A stretch of 64,000 nucleotides of DNA. Origin: an uncultured Clostridia bacterium. GTDB lineage: Bacteria; Bacillota; Clostridia; Christensenellales; Borkfalkiaceae. The notes below the pieces were generated by a model that did not search any database, had not been told where the DNA came from, and saw only the letters and a list, made by a program, of their open reading frames with translations. Made by a program: the position numbers and the translations under genes. This document shows positions 7,971 through 16,322 of the stretch, one piece after another; position 1 is the first letter of the stretch; each line of letters opens with the position of its first letter. The DNA lies in assembly GCA_947627665.1 (NCBI GenBank), contig CANQWX010000003.1, forward strand, positions 57,743-121,742. Reading direction: 5' to 3'.

Positions 7971-8711
7971 ATGGAACTCATTTACACGGGGATCGGGAAA
8001 AAAGTCTACCGCGACGGCGATCGGCTCATCAAGTCCTTTGACGAAACCTATTCCAAGGCGGGGATCCTGAACGAGGCGCTCAACCAGGCGCGCGTGGAGG
8101 AAACATCCCTCCATATCCCCAAGATCCTCGAGGTGTCGGTGATCGACGGGAAATGGTCGCTGACGTGGGAATTTATCGAGGGCGAAACGCTCGACAGCCT
8201 CATGAAGAGGTGCCCCGAAAAACTCGGCGAATATCTCGATTTCTTCGTGGACCTGCAGATCCGCATGAGCCAAGAGAAGGTCCCGCTTTTGGGACACCTG
8301 CGCGATAAGATGCACGCCAAGATCTCGGCAAGCTCCTTCCCCGCCACTGTGCGCTACGATTTGCATGTGCGGCTCGACGGGCTGCCCCGCCACAAAAAGC
8401 TTTGCCACGGCGATTTCCAGCCGAGCAACATCATCCTTACGAAGGACGGCACGCCCTACATCATCGACTGGGCGCACGCCACGCAGGGCAACGGCTCGGC
8501 GGACGCCGCGCGCACCTATCTTCTCTTCCACCTGCACGGACAGCCCGACGTCGCGGAAAAATATCTGCACCTGTATTGCGAAAAGACGGATACCTCCGTC
8601 CAATATGTGCAGCGGATCCTGCCCATCGTCGCGGCTTCGCAGTCGGTGAAGAACAAGCCCGAAGAGGCGGAATTCCTCGCAAAGTGGGTGAACGTCTGCG
8701 ATTGGCAGTAA
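7971..8711 (+). CDS. Aminoglycoside phosphotransferase-family kinase
   Basis: A 246-residue protein of the APH/choline kinase fold. The catalytic loop LCHGDFQPSNIIL (His146, Asp148) and the metal-binding YIIDWA (Asp166) are both intact. The N-terminal lobe is short, with GKKVYRDGDRLIKSF as the likely nucleotide-binding strand pair. The family phosphorylates small molecules or sugars; the substrate cannot be told, and antibiotic resistance should not be assumed. Start supported by AAGGAGG six bases before the ATG and by its own promoter. Confidence 0.85.
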   Translation: MELIYTGIGKKVYRDGDRLIKSFDETYSKAGILNEALNQARVEETSLHIPKILEVSVIDGKWSLTWEFIEGETLDSLMKRCPEKLGEYLDFFVDLQIRMSQEKVPLLGHLRDKMHAKISASSFPATVRYDLHVRLDGLPRHKKLCHGDFQPSNIILTKDGTPYIIDWAHATQGNGSADAARTYLLFHLHGQPDVAEKYLHLYCEKTDTSVQYVQRILPIVAASQSVKNKPEEAEFLAKWVNVCDWQ

Positions 8712-8778
8712 AGGCGCCTGTGCCCGTCCGCGCGGGAGAGCGAAAGGGGGAGAGGGGGTGCCCTCTCTTTCATTTCAG

Positions 8779-9870
8779 ATGAACGTTTATCTCGATCATG
8801 CGGCGACGTCGCCGCTCAAACAACAGGTATTGGACGCGATGCTGCCCTATCTTACGGGCAAATTCGGCAACCCCGACTCCCTCCATTCCTACGGGAGAGA
8901 GGCGGCCGCCGCGGTGACCGGCGCGCGCGACAGGATCGCCGCGGTCCTCGGCGTAAAGCCGAACGAGGTCTATTTTACTTCGGGCGGCACCGAGGCGGAC
9001 AATTGGGCGGTGCGCAAGATGGGAAAGGGCAGCGCGGTCCTTTCGCCCATCGAGCACGCCGCGGTCCTCTCCGCGCTTCCGCTGCGCGGCAAGAGGGGGA
9101 GGGTCTGCGCCGTTTCTTCCGACGGCACCGTCGCGCCCGAATACGTCGCGGACGCCTTCCGCGAAGATACGGGGCTTGTCTGCGTGATGGCGGTGAACAA
9201 CGAAACGGGCTGTATCCAGCCCATCGGGGAGATCGCAGCCTTGGTCCATGCCCGCGGCGCGCTTCTCTTTTCCGACTGCGTGCAGGCGGCATGCACTGTG
9301 AAACTTGCGGACGTATTGCGTTTTGCCGACGGGATCGCCCTCTCGGCGCACAAGATCGGCGGGCCGAAGGGCGTGGGCGCGCTCGTCGTCAAGGGGACGG
9401 GAACGCTCCGTCCGCTTCTCGTCGGCGGGGAGCAGGAGCGGGGCCTGCGCGGCGGCACCCTCAACGTGGCGGGCGCCGTCGGCCTTGCCAAGGCGCTCGA
9501 ACTTGCGCAGGAAGAGCGGGAGAGTTTTTGCGCGCACACGGGCAGGTTGCGCGATCTGTTCGAAGAAAAAATTTGCTCCGCGCTCGGCGAAAACGTCATA
9601 CGGGACGGCAAAAACCGCGCGCCGAACATCTCCCATCTTACTTTTGTAAGAGGCAGCGAGGCGCTTTTGAATCTGCTCGATCTGCGCGGGGTGGCGGCCT
9701 CGGGCGGGGCGGCTTGCTCGGCACACGCGGCGCTTCCCTCCCATGTCATGCTCGCCATGTCCCGAACGCCCGAAGAGGCAAAGCGGGGAGTGCGGTTTTC
9801 CTTCGGCGCCCAAACGACGGAGGAGGAAACGTTGTTCGCCGCCGAAACGGTGATCGCGTCGCTCGGTTGA
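8779..9870 (+). CDS. Cysteine desulfurase (NifS/IscS type)
   Basis: A PLP-dependent fold-type I enzyme of 363 residues that takes sulfur from cysteine as an enzyme persulfide for Fe-S clusters or tRNA thiolation. YLDHAATSP opens the protein, HAA with His93 stacks on PLP, SAHKIGG carries the PLP lysine Lys192, and ASGGAACSAHAALPSHV holds the sulfur-accepting Cys313 in the flexible loop typical of the group I (IscS/NifS) enzymes. No iscU or tRNA-thiolation gene is adjacent, so its partner is unknown. ATG at 8779 gives the family's usual first residues; an in-frame GTG at 8758 has the better ribosome-binding site. Confidence 0.92.
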   Translation: MNVYLDHAATSPLKQQVLDAMLPYLTGKFGNPDSLHSYGREAAAAVTGARDRIAAVLGVKPNEVYFTSGGTEADNWAVRKMGKGSAVLSPIEHAAVLSALPLRGKRGRVCAVSSDGTVAPEYVADAFREDTGLVCVMAVNNETGCIQPIGEIAALVHARGALLFSDCVQAACTVKLADVLRFADGIALSAHKIGGPKGVGALVVKGTGTLRPLLVGGEQERGLRGGTLNVAGAVGLAKALELAQEERESFCAHTGRLRDLFEEKICSALGENVIRDGKNRAPNISHLTFVRGSEALLNLLDLRGVAASGGAACSAHAALPSHVMLAMSRTPEEAKRGVRFSFGAQTTEEETLFAAETVIASLG

Positions 9871-9881
9871 ATTTCACGGAA

Positions 9882-9915
9882 AAAAGGGTCCCCGATCGAG
9901 CGGGGACCCTTTTCG
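9882..9915. terminator. Bidirectional terminator
   Basis: AAAAGGGTCCCC (9882-9893) pairs with GGGGACCCTTTT (9902-9913). It lies between the convergent desulfurase and SGNH esterase genes. Confidence 0.8.
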
Positions 9916-9932
9916 TATGCGGTAAGATCAAG

Positions 9933-11294
9933 TTATGCGGCGAGAAGTTCCCGTATATACGACGTGAGCTGCTTTGCAAAGATGGCGTGCGCCGTATAGT
10001 AGGGGTGGCTGTTCACGCCTCCCGTGTTTGCGACGAAGGTCTTGTAGGAGATCTTGGGGTCGTTCATCTCTTCGAGCGCCTGTTTGATCCCGTCGTCGAC
10101 CTCCGTGACGGTCCCCATCATGCCGTAAGCACAAACGATGTATGCGTCGGGATAAACTTCGCGCAGATGGGTGAGGAAGTCCTTATAATCGACGGGGAAC
10201 TGCCTTCGGTACGAGGGGTTCACGTCCTTGATGTAAGACGCGTCGTTCGTGCCGAGGTTGAGTACCACCACGTCCATATCTGCATCATAGCGGTAGGGGG
10301 TTTTGGTTTGCAGAGAGGTATAGGTATGTAATTCCGCCATGTTGAGCGTGCCTCCCCACCGGAACGCCTTCACGCAGATGCCCGAATAAGAGATGATGGA
10401 AAAATCGGCGCCGAGCTGTTGTCCCGTGAGAAAGGCATAGCTGAGGCAGGCGTCGGAGTTTTCGGTGGAGCGGACGATGCCCTTGCCGTCCCGTTCGAGG
10501 TCCCCGTAGCCGCAGGTGATCGAATCGCCGATGAATTCCATCTTGAGATCGGACTTTTCGGGAATGCGCAAAAAGCGGTCGGCATAAAATTCTTTGACGG
10601 CGATCCTGCCCTCGTCGATCTCGCTCGACTTGTGCAGGGCGGCAACGTGGATGCCCTCTTCAAGGCCTTCCGCAAGGACAACGCTTTTCCCCGAAACAAA
10701 GGGAGTAAATTCCTGCATTTCGCCGTCGAGGAACACATGGCCGAAGATCCGCATGCCGTTTGTGGGCTGGGTGACGGTGAGCTTTGCCTTGAGTTCGGTG
10801 CCGTAGAAGGCGACTTCGATCCCCGAGCCGACGTTGTCGAGATTCACCGTGCCCGCGGAGTTGTCCATTCTGCCGTAGAGGTTGACATATTTTTCGTCGA
10901 AGGAATTGACTTCCTCCGCCGTCGCCTCGCCAAATACTTTTACGGCCGCGGTAGCGGAGGCGGAACTGCCCGAGGGGGCGGTGTAGGTGGCGGTCACGGT
11001 CGCCGTGCCGTAGGCCTTGGCGGTGACGGCGCCCTTTTCATCGACCGAGGCGACCGCGGGATCGCTCACCGAATAGCTGCACACGGCGCCTTCCAGCTCC
11101 TGCCCGTCCGCCTTTACGGTGGGGGTAAGGGGGAAGGCCTTTTCGTCCCCCGCAAGCAGGCAGATCTCCGTTTCGGCGAGCTTGACGGAATAGACGGCGG
11201 TGTCCTCCTGTTCGGGGGCGCAGGCGACCGCGGCGAGGACGGAGGAGGCGAGCGTAACGCCCAAAAGAAACGCAAACGGTTTGATGACCTTCAT
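9933..11294 (-). CDS. Exported SGNH/CE2-like carbohydrate esterase lipoprotein
   Basis: A 453-residue lipoprotein (AAVAC, Cys25). An Ig-like BIG_2 domain at about 38-121 is followed by a beta-rich region at 135-245 that resembles the jelly-roll domain of carbohydrate esterase family 2. The catalytic part is an SGNH hydrolase: FIGDSITCGYG with Ser258, NLGTND with Asn350, and VNSHPYY with the likely catalytic His430. Such enzymes remove acetyl groups from plant or host polysaccharides at the cell surface; the substrate is inferred. ATG at 11294 follows AAGGAG and begins the signal peptide. It is monocistronic, with its own promoter and terminator. Confidence 0.85.
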   Translation of the reverse strand: MKVIKPFAFLLGVTLASSVLAAVACAPEQEDTAVYSVKLAETEICLLAGDEKAFPLTPTVKADGQELEGAVCSYSVSDPAVASVDEKGAVTAKAYGTATVTATYTAPSGSSASATAAVKVFGEATAEEVNSFDEKYVNLYGRMDNSAGTVNLDNVGSGIEVAFYGTELKAKLTVTQPTNGMRIFGHVFLDGEMQEFTPFVSGKSVVLAEGLEEGIHVAALHKSSEIDEGRIAVKEFYADRFLRIPEKSDLKMEFIGDSITCGYGDLERDGKGIVRSTENSDACLSYAFLTGQQLGADFSIISYSGICVKAFRWGGTLNMAELHTYTSLQTKTPYRYDADMDVVVLNLGTNDASYIKDVNPSYRRQFPVDYKDFLTHLREVYPDAYIVCAYGMMGTVTEVDDGIKQALEEMNDPKISYKTFVANTGGVNSHPYYTAHAIFAKQLTSYIRELLAA

Positions 11295-11324
11295 GAACGG
11301 CTCCTTTCGCTTTGGGATAGTTTT

Positions 11325-11353
11325 AGTGTAGCCCAAGAATGCCTCTCTGTCAA
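11325..11353 (-). promoter_or_regulatory. SigmaA promoter of the SGNH esterase
   Basis: Minus-strand TTGACA (11353-11348), 17 bases, TACACT (11330-11325). Confidence 0.75.
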
Positions 11354-11436
11354 GCGCTTCGGAAAAATTTTGAAAATTTTTTTCGCAAATTCGGCTCCAA
11401 AGGACAAAAACCGACCTTCTTTGGGGAAAAATGCGA

Positions 11437-11466
11437 GGTCTATTGCAAATTTTTTTCGCGTATATT
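11437..11466 (+). promoter_or_regulatory. Possible sigmaE promoter of spoIVFAB
   Basis: GGTCTATT (11437-11444) and CGTATATT (11459-11466) with a 14-base spacer, about 5 of 8 matches each to the sigmaE boxes. Weaker than the one at sipL. A sigmaA reading (TTGCAA 11443-11448, TAGAGT 11466-11471) is also possible. Confidence 0.35.
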
Positions 11467-11514
11467 AGAGTGCCGAAAAAAATCGGAGAAAATCAGACAA
11501 GCGAGGTAACATAT

Positions 11515-12243
11515 ATGAACGATGAACTCAACTATGCGGAAATGCTCGAGATCCCCGTCGAAACGGTCACAGTGCGGCGGAAAGAACGCAGGAAGCGGGA
11601 GAAGGAACCCGACCTGAGGGAGCAGCTCGTGGAGGAGGTGAACGAGAAGCTCGAATCGGAGGACCCCGCCTATGCGGAGAGCACGCCGATCGCGCGGGAC
11701 ACCGCCTACGAAGGGCGCAAGAAGAAGATCGCGCGGCGGATCGTCCTCGGCGAATTCATTGCCGTCTGCGCGCTGTGCGCCGCCATCTTCCTCACCAACA
11801 TCTTCCTGCCGAACAGCGCCATCAACACCTTTGTGCGCGGGCTTTTCGGCGGCAACACGGAACAGACGGATACGCGCACCTATTCCGAATTCACCCTCTC
11901 CTCCGTCGTGAACGATACGGCGGAAGCCGAGCTTGCCGTCTCCGAAACGGGCGTGCTCTCCTTCACCGCGCAATGCAGCGTCTATTCTCCCTGCGCGGGA
12001 CAGCTCACCGCCCTCAACGGCAATGCGGAAACGGGATATACGGTGGAGATCAAGCACTCCGAGCATTTCTCGAGCATCATCAGCGGGCTTGACTACGTTT
12101 ACGCCGCCGAGGGCGAGAAGATACGGAGCAACATCCCGCTCGGCTATTCGGACGGCAACGGGGAGATCCGCGTGATGTTCTATTCGGACGGCTCCCTTCT
12201 GAACTGCCTCACGGTCAACGAAAACACGCTTGCGTGGAGCTGA
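11515..12243 (+). CDS. spoIVFA: SpoIVFA-like sporulation membrane protein
   Basis: A 242-residue protein with a long charged cytosolic N-terminus (about 1-80), one transmembrane segment at roughly 82-101, and an extracytoplasmic C-terminal domain weakly like a degenerate M23/LytM fold. SpoIVFA in Bacillus anchors and restrains the SpoIVFB protease in the outer forespore membrane until a signal arrives from the forespore. The sequence itself is poorly conserved; the call rests on the topology and on the overlapping spoIVFB gene. The ATG at 11515 follows GAGG. Confidence 0.7.
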   Translation: MNDELNYAEMLEIPVETVTVRRKERRKREKEPDLREQLVEEVNEKLESEDPAYAESTPIARDTAYEGRKKKIARRIVLGEFIAVCALCAAIFLTNIFLPNSAINTFVRGLFGGNTEQTDTRTYSEFTLSSVVNDTAEAELAVSETGVLSFTAQCSVYSPCAGQLTALNGNAETGYTVEIKHSEHFSSIISGLDYVYAAEGEKIRSNIPLGYSDGNGEIRVMFYSDGSLLNCLTVNENTLAWS

Positions 12244-13063
12244 GAGAAAGCTGCGCGTCCACCCGCTCTTCGGGGCGGCTCTCCTCCTTTCGGCGTTTAC
12301 GGGACAGCTTCTGATCCTGCTTGCGGCAGTGTTTGCCGCGCTCGAGCACGAGCTGTGCCATGCGTTGGCCGCACGGAGGATGGGGTTTGCGCTCGATAAG
12401 ATCGTGCTGATGCCCTACGGGGCGGTCATTTCGGGAGATCTGAGCGGCATCTCTCCCCTACAGGAGATATGGGTGTGTCTTGCGGGACCGCTCGCAAACG
12501 CGCTCACCGCGCTCACCTTCACGGCGCTGTGGTGGCTCTTCCCCGAAACTTACCCCTACACCGAGGCGGCCGCGCAGGTCTCCCTTTCGCTCTTCCTCGT
12601 CAACCTTCTGCCCGCCTATCCGCTCGACGGAGGCAGGATATTACGGGTCCTGCTTCGTCCTCTGGGGGAGCGGCGGGCGACCGCCGTGTGCCGCGCCGTG
12701 AGTTTGCTCGTTTCGGCGGCGGTCCTCGGATATTTCGTGTATACCTGCTGCGTGCGGCGGCCCGCGCCGAGCGCCCTGCTGTTTGCGGCGCTGCTCGCGT
12801 GCGGGAGCTTCGGCGGAGGCAGTTATGCGCGGCTCGTGTTCGCGCCGAAGGACTTCTCCCGCGGGATCGAGGAGCGGCGGATCGCGCTCTCGGCGGAAAA
12901 AACGGCGGGCGAGGCGGCGCGCTATCTGCGGGAGGACAAATATCTTGTTCTCGTCCTCTTCGAAAAGGGAGAATTTCTGGGAGAGCTTACCGAAGAGGAG
13001 CTGTTGAAGATCTTGCAAGAACAGGGCTATGCCCGCCGTCTTTCGGATTGCCTCTCTCTTTAA
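12230..13063 (+). CDS. spoIVFB: Stage IV sporulation intramembrane metalloprotease SpoIVFB
   Basis: A site-2 protease of 277 residues. The zinc motif HELCH is at 40-44 inside a membrane helix and the third-ligand motif YPLDGGR at 130-136 (Asp133). In the mother cell SpoIVFB cuts pro-sigmaK to release active sigmaK late in sporulation. The C-terminal 70 residues form a soluble CBS-like domain, as in the Bacillus enzyme, where it senses ATP. The only reasonable start is a TTG at 12230, giving a 14-base overlap with spoIVFA, so translation is probably coupled. Confidence 0.9.
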   Translation: MRGAERKLRVHPLFGAALLLSAFTGQLLILLAAVFAALEHELCHALAARRMGFALDKIVLMPYGAVISGDLSGISPLQEIWVCLAGPLANALTALTFTALWWLFPETYPYTEAAAQVSLSLFLVNLLPAYPLDGGRILRVLLRPLGERRATAVCRAVSLLVSAAVLGYFVYTCCVRRPAPSALLFAALLACGSFGGGSYARLVFAPKDFSRGIEERRIALSAEKTAGEAARYLREDKYLVLVLFEKGEFLGELTEEELLKILQEQGYARRLSDCLSL

Positions 13064-13093
13064 GGGAGAGGCTTCCGCATGCCGAAAAAATCC

Positions 13094-13122
13094 TTGCTTA
13101 AAGGGGAAATGTGTGATACAAT
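13094..13122 (+). promoter_or_regulatory. SigmaA promoter of rng
   Basis: TTGCTT (13094-13099), 17 bases, TACAAT (13117-13122), between a weak hairpin after spoIVFB (13053-13072) and the rng start. Confidence 0.6.
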
Positions 13123-13148
13123 AGAGAAAACCTTTTTTGGTCGGGTCT

Positions 13149-14642
13149 ATGAAGAAGGAATGGTTTTTCGACCGGTTCTGCGGCGAGCAGATCGCGGTCT
13201 ACGCCGAGGACGGCAAGATCATCGAGGTCGGCGTCGAGGACGAAAAGCAGGGCGACCTGCTCGGGAACATCTATAAGGGAAGAGTGGCGAACGTGGTGCC
13301 CGGCATGCAGGCGGCGTTTATTTCCTGCGGCATGGAGCGCAATTGCTATCTTCCGCTCGACGAGGGCGCGGCGGTCTTTTCGAGCTACGAGGGCAGCGGC
13401 AGCGCGGCGGCCGCGGAACTCAAAACGGGGGACGAAATTTTAGTACAGGTCGTCAAAACGCCCCGCGGCAGCAAGGGCGCAAGGGTATCTGCGGAGCTTT
13501 CCTTCGTAGGGAAGAACCTCATCTATCTGCCGCGGACGGACTTTTTGGGCATCTCCCGCAAGATTACGGACGAAAAGCAGCGGGAGGAGCTTTTGCGGGA
13601 GGCGGACAAGCTGCGCGAAACGGGGCAGGGGTTCATCGTCCGCACGGCGGCAACGACGGCGACCAGGCGCGCGCTGCGGCTCGAATCGGAATATCTGAAA
13701 CGGGTCTGCCGCGCCACGCTCGAAGCGGCGAAGAGCGCCCCCGTCGGGACTGCGGTCTACAGGGAGTACGATCTGCCCGTAAAGGTCATGCGCGATTCCT
13801 TGGGCGACGCCGACGCAAAGGTGTATGTGGGCGACGCGGAACTCTACGAAAAGGTGGTGCGTCTGGCGCGCATGCGCAGCGACCTCGGCGAAAAGCGCAT
13901 CATCCGCTACACGGGCAATAGGAGCATGTTCAACGAATACGGGCTGGACGAGCAGATCTTTGCGCTCACCGCCCCGCAGATCGGGTTGGAGAACGGGGCG
14001 TATCTCGTCATCGACCGCACCGAGGCGATGACCGTGTTCGACGTGAATACGGGAAAGTATACGGGGGAGAGCGACCTCGAGAGCACCGTCCTGCGCACCA
14101 ATCTTCTCGCGGCGAAGGAGATCGCCCGCCAGGTGCGTATCCGCAACATCGGCGGCATCGTCGCCGTGGACTTTATCGACATGGCGGAGGAGGAACACCG
14201 TCTTGCCGTGAACGCGGCGCTTGCCGAGGCGCTCTCGGGGGACCGCGCCAAATGCAGGGTGCTCCCGATGAGCGATCTGTGCGTCACGCTGTTCACGCGC
14301 AAGCGGATGTCGGGCGAATTGTCCTCCTTTTTGCTCAAACCCTGTTCCCACTGCACGCGGCAGGGGTACGTCCTCTCGGACATCTACATGGCGATGCGCA
14401 TCCGCACGGCGATCCTCAATTGTTTTGCGGAGGGCTACGCCGCGGCGGTCATAGAACTCAACCGCGCACTCATGAACAAGATCCTCTCCGAGCGCTACTT
14501 TGCGGGCGAGCTTGCGGGCGCATGGCGGGAAAAGCGAATCTACTTCATTCCGCACACTTCCTATCCCGAGGAAAAATTTTCCATCCGCGGCGACAACGCG
14601 CAGGTGCTGACGCTTCCCGATACCGCGCAAATTTTATATTGA
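13149..14642 (+). CDS. rng: Ribonuclease G/E family endoribonuclease
   Basis: A 497-residue protein matching RNase G. An S1-like RNA-binding domain occupies about residues 34-120 (GNIYKGRVANVVPGMQAAF), the catalytic DNase I-like region has the metal-binding Asp298 (FDVNTGKYTG) and Asp341 (VAVDFIDM), and the zinc-link CSHC sits at 399-402. It cuts single-stranded, AU-rich RNA 5' ends in rRNA and mRNA maturation. Placement after spoIVFB matches many Firmicutes, although rplU-rpmA, which usually follow, are absent. ATG at 13149 has only a weak ribosome-binding site; TTG at 13137 is an alternative. Confidence 0.92.
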   Translation: MKKEWFFDRFCGEQIAVYAEDGKIIEVGVEDEKQGDLLGNIYKGRVANVVPGMQAAFISCGMERNCYLPLDEGAAVFSSYEGSGSAAAAELKTGDEILVQVVKTPRGSKGARVSAELSFVGKNLIYLPRTDFLGISRKITDEKQREELLREADKLRETGQGFIVRTAATTATRRALRLESEYLKRVCRATLEAAKSAPVGTAVYREYDLPVKVMRDSLGDADAKVYVGDAELYEKVVRLARMRSDLGEKRIIRYTGNRSMFNEYGLDEQIFALTAPQIGLENGAYLVIDRTEAMTVFDVNTGKYTGESDLESTVLRTNLLAAKEIARQVRIRNIGGIVAVDFIDMAEEEHRLAVNAALAEALSGDRAKCRVLPMSDLCVTLFTRKRMSGELSSFLLKPCSHCTRQGYVLSDIYMAMRIRTAILNCFAEGYAAAVIELNRALMNKILSERYFAGELAGAWREKRIYFIPHTSYPEEKFSIRGDNAQVLTLPDTAQILY

Positions 14643-14658
14643 AGCAAGAGAGAAGAAG

Positions 14659-15597
14659 ATGAAATACATCGAACTTACCGTGCATACGACCTCCGAGGCG
14701 AGCGAGATCGTTTCGGACGTGATGTGGGAACACACCTCCTACGGCGTGACCGTCTGCGATCACAACGACATTTTGGCGCTGCAAAGGGACAGCACCGTCT
14801 TTTGGGATTATATGGACGAGAGCGTTTCCGAACCCAAGACGGACGTCCTCGTCAAGTGCTATTTTTTGCCCGCGGAGGCGGAAAAGGAGATCGCCGCCGT
14901 CATGGAGGAGATCCGCGCCCGCCGCGAACGGTGCGGAGGGGCGATCGGCTTCGGCACCCTCGAGGACACCAAGCGCGAGATCGAGGGGGACGACTGGATC
15001 GACGTCTGGAAAAAGCATTTCCGTCCCATTCATATCGGGCGCATCGTCGTCGTGCCCGAGTGGCTCTCCTATGCCAAAGAGGCGCACGAGGAGATCGTTT
15101 CGCTCGATTCGAGCATGGCGTTCGGCACGGGCGAACATGAAACGACGCGGATGTGCGTGGAACTTCTCCAAAATTACCTCAAAGAGGGGGACGTCGTGCT
15201 CGACGTGGGCTGCGGGAGCGGCATTCTGGGGATCTCGGCGGCCAAGCTCGGCGCAAAGCTGTGCTATCTTTCCGACCTCGACCCCATCGCCGTCAAGAGC
15301 GCGCAGCACAACGCCGTGAAAAGCGGCGTTTCGGAGAAAGTCGCCGTTTCGCAGGCAAATCTGCTCGACGGGACGGAGCGGAAGGCCGATCTCATCCTTG
15401 CCAACATCACGGCGGAGGTGCTCGCCCTGCTTGCGCCCGCCGTTCCGAACGCGCTGAAAGAGGGGGGCGTTCTCATTCTGAGCGGCATCATCGCCTCCCG
15501 TTTGGACTTTGTAAAGGAAAGGTACGCCGCGCACGGCTTTACGCTCCTCGAAGAAAAGCGGGAGGGCGAGTGGCACGCGCTGGTGTACCGCAAGTGA
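14659..15597 (+). CDS. prmA: Ribosomal protein L11 methyltransferase
   Basis: PrmA transfers methyl groups from S-adenosylmethionine to lysines and the N-terminus of ribosomal protein L11. The 312-residue product has the small N-terminal substrate-binding domain, a linker containing AFGTGEHETTRMC, the SAM loop VLDVGCGSGILGI at about 179-191 and the catalytic-region motif DLILANITAEVL. The length is normal for the family. It follows rng by 16 bases and precedes rsmE by 11, so it is in the same transcription unit. Confidence 0.93.
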   Translation: MKYIELTVHTTSEASEIVSDVMWEHTSYGVTVCDHNDILALQRDSTVFWDYMDESVSEPKTDVLVKCYFLPAEAEKEIAAVMEEIRARRERCGGAIGFGTLEDTKREIEGDDWIDVWKKHFRPIHIGRIVVVPEWLSYAKEAHEEIVSLDSSMAFGTGEHETTRMCVELLQNYLKEGDVVLDVGCGSGILGISAAKLGAKLCYLSDLDPIAVKSAQHNAVKSGVSEKVAVSQANLLDGTERKADLILANITAEVLALLAPAVPNALKEGGVLILSGIIASRLDFVKERYAAHGFTLLEEKREGEWHALVYRK

Positions 15598-15608
15598 TAC
15601 GAGAGATC

Positions 15609-16322
15609 ATGGCACGCAATCGTTTTTTTGTCAATGAGATCGCGGAGGAAGTCGCGCTGACGGGCGACGAGCTTCGCCATGCCAAAAACGTTCTGCGGCT
15701 CGGGGAGGGGAGCGAGATCGCCCTGCTCGACGGCAGCGGCGCGGAGTATTCCGCCGTCGTCACGCGGGTGGAGCGGGACAGGATGCTCGTGCACGTCCTC
15801 GGCAGGTCGGAGGAGGACCGCGAACCGCGGACGCAGGTATATCTGCTCCTCGGCGCGCTCAAGGGGGACAAGACCGAGCTTGCCGTGCAGAAGGCGGTGG
15901 AGCTGGGCGCGGCGAAGATCGGCGTCTTTTCCTCCCGCTACTGCGCGGCGTACATGAACGCCAACAAGCTGGAACGTCTGAACCGCGTTTCCCGCGAGGC
16001 GGCCAAGCAGTGCATGCGCACGGTCGCGCCCGAGGTCGTATACTTCGAAAAGTACGGCGAAGCGCTCAAAAGTGCAGACGGGTATCAAAATAAGCTGTTT
16101 GCGTGCGAATTTTTGGAGAAGAGCGAGGGCGGGGCGGAGCGGCTTTCGGGTCCCTGCGCGCTCGTTGTGGGCAGCGAAGGCGGCTTTTCGGAGGAGGAGT
16201 TCGCGCTCGCCAAAACGCTCGGTTTTCGGGGGGTCTCCCTCGGCAAGCGCATTTTGCGGGCGGAAACGGCGGCGATCGCCCTTTTGTCCATCGTGATGTA
16301 CGGATTGGGGGAGCTGCGATGA
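15609..16322 (+). CDS. rsmE: 16S rRNA (uracil-1498-N3)-methyltransferase
   Basis: RsmE methylates U1498 of 16S rRNA in the small subunit. The 237-residue product has an N-terminal PUA-like domain (MARNRFFV, HAKNVLRL) and a C-terminal SPOUT knot domain with LLGALKGDKTELAVQKAVELG, ALVVGSEGGFSEEE and LGKRILRAETAAI, the SAM-binding knot. The next gene overlaps its stop codon by four bases. Confidence 0.93.
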   Translation: MARNRFFVNEIAEEVALTGDELRHAKNVLRLGEGSEIALLDGSGAEYSAVVTRVERDRMLVHVLGRSEEDREPRTQVYLLLGALKGDKTELAVQKAVELGAAKIGVFSSRYCAAYMNANKLERLNRVSREAAKQCMRTVAPEVVYFEKYGEALKSADGYQNKLFACEFLEKSEGGAERLSGPCALVVGSEGGFSEEEFALAKTLGFRGVSLGKRILRAETAAIALLSIVMYGLGELR

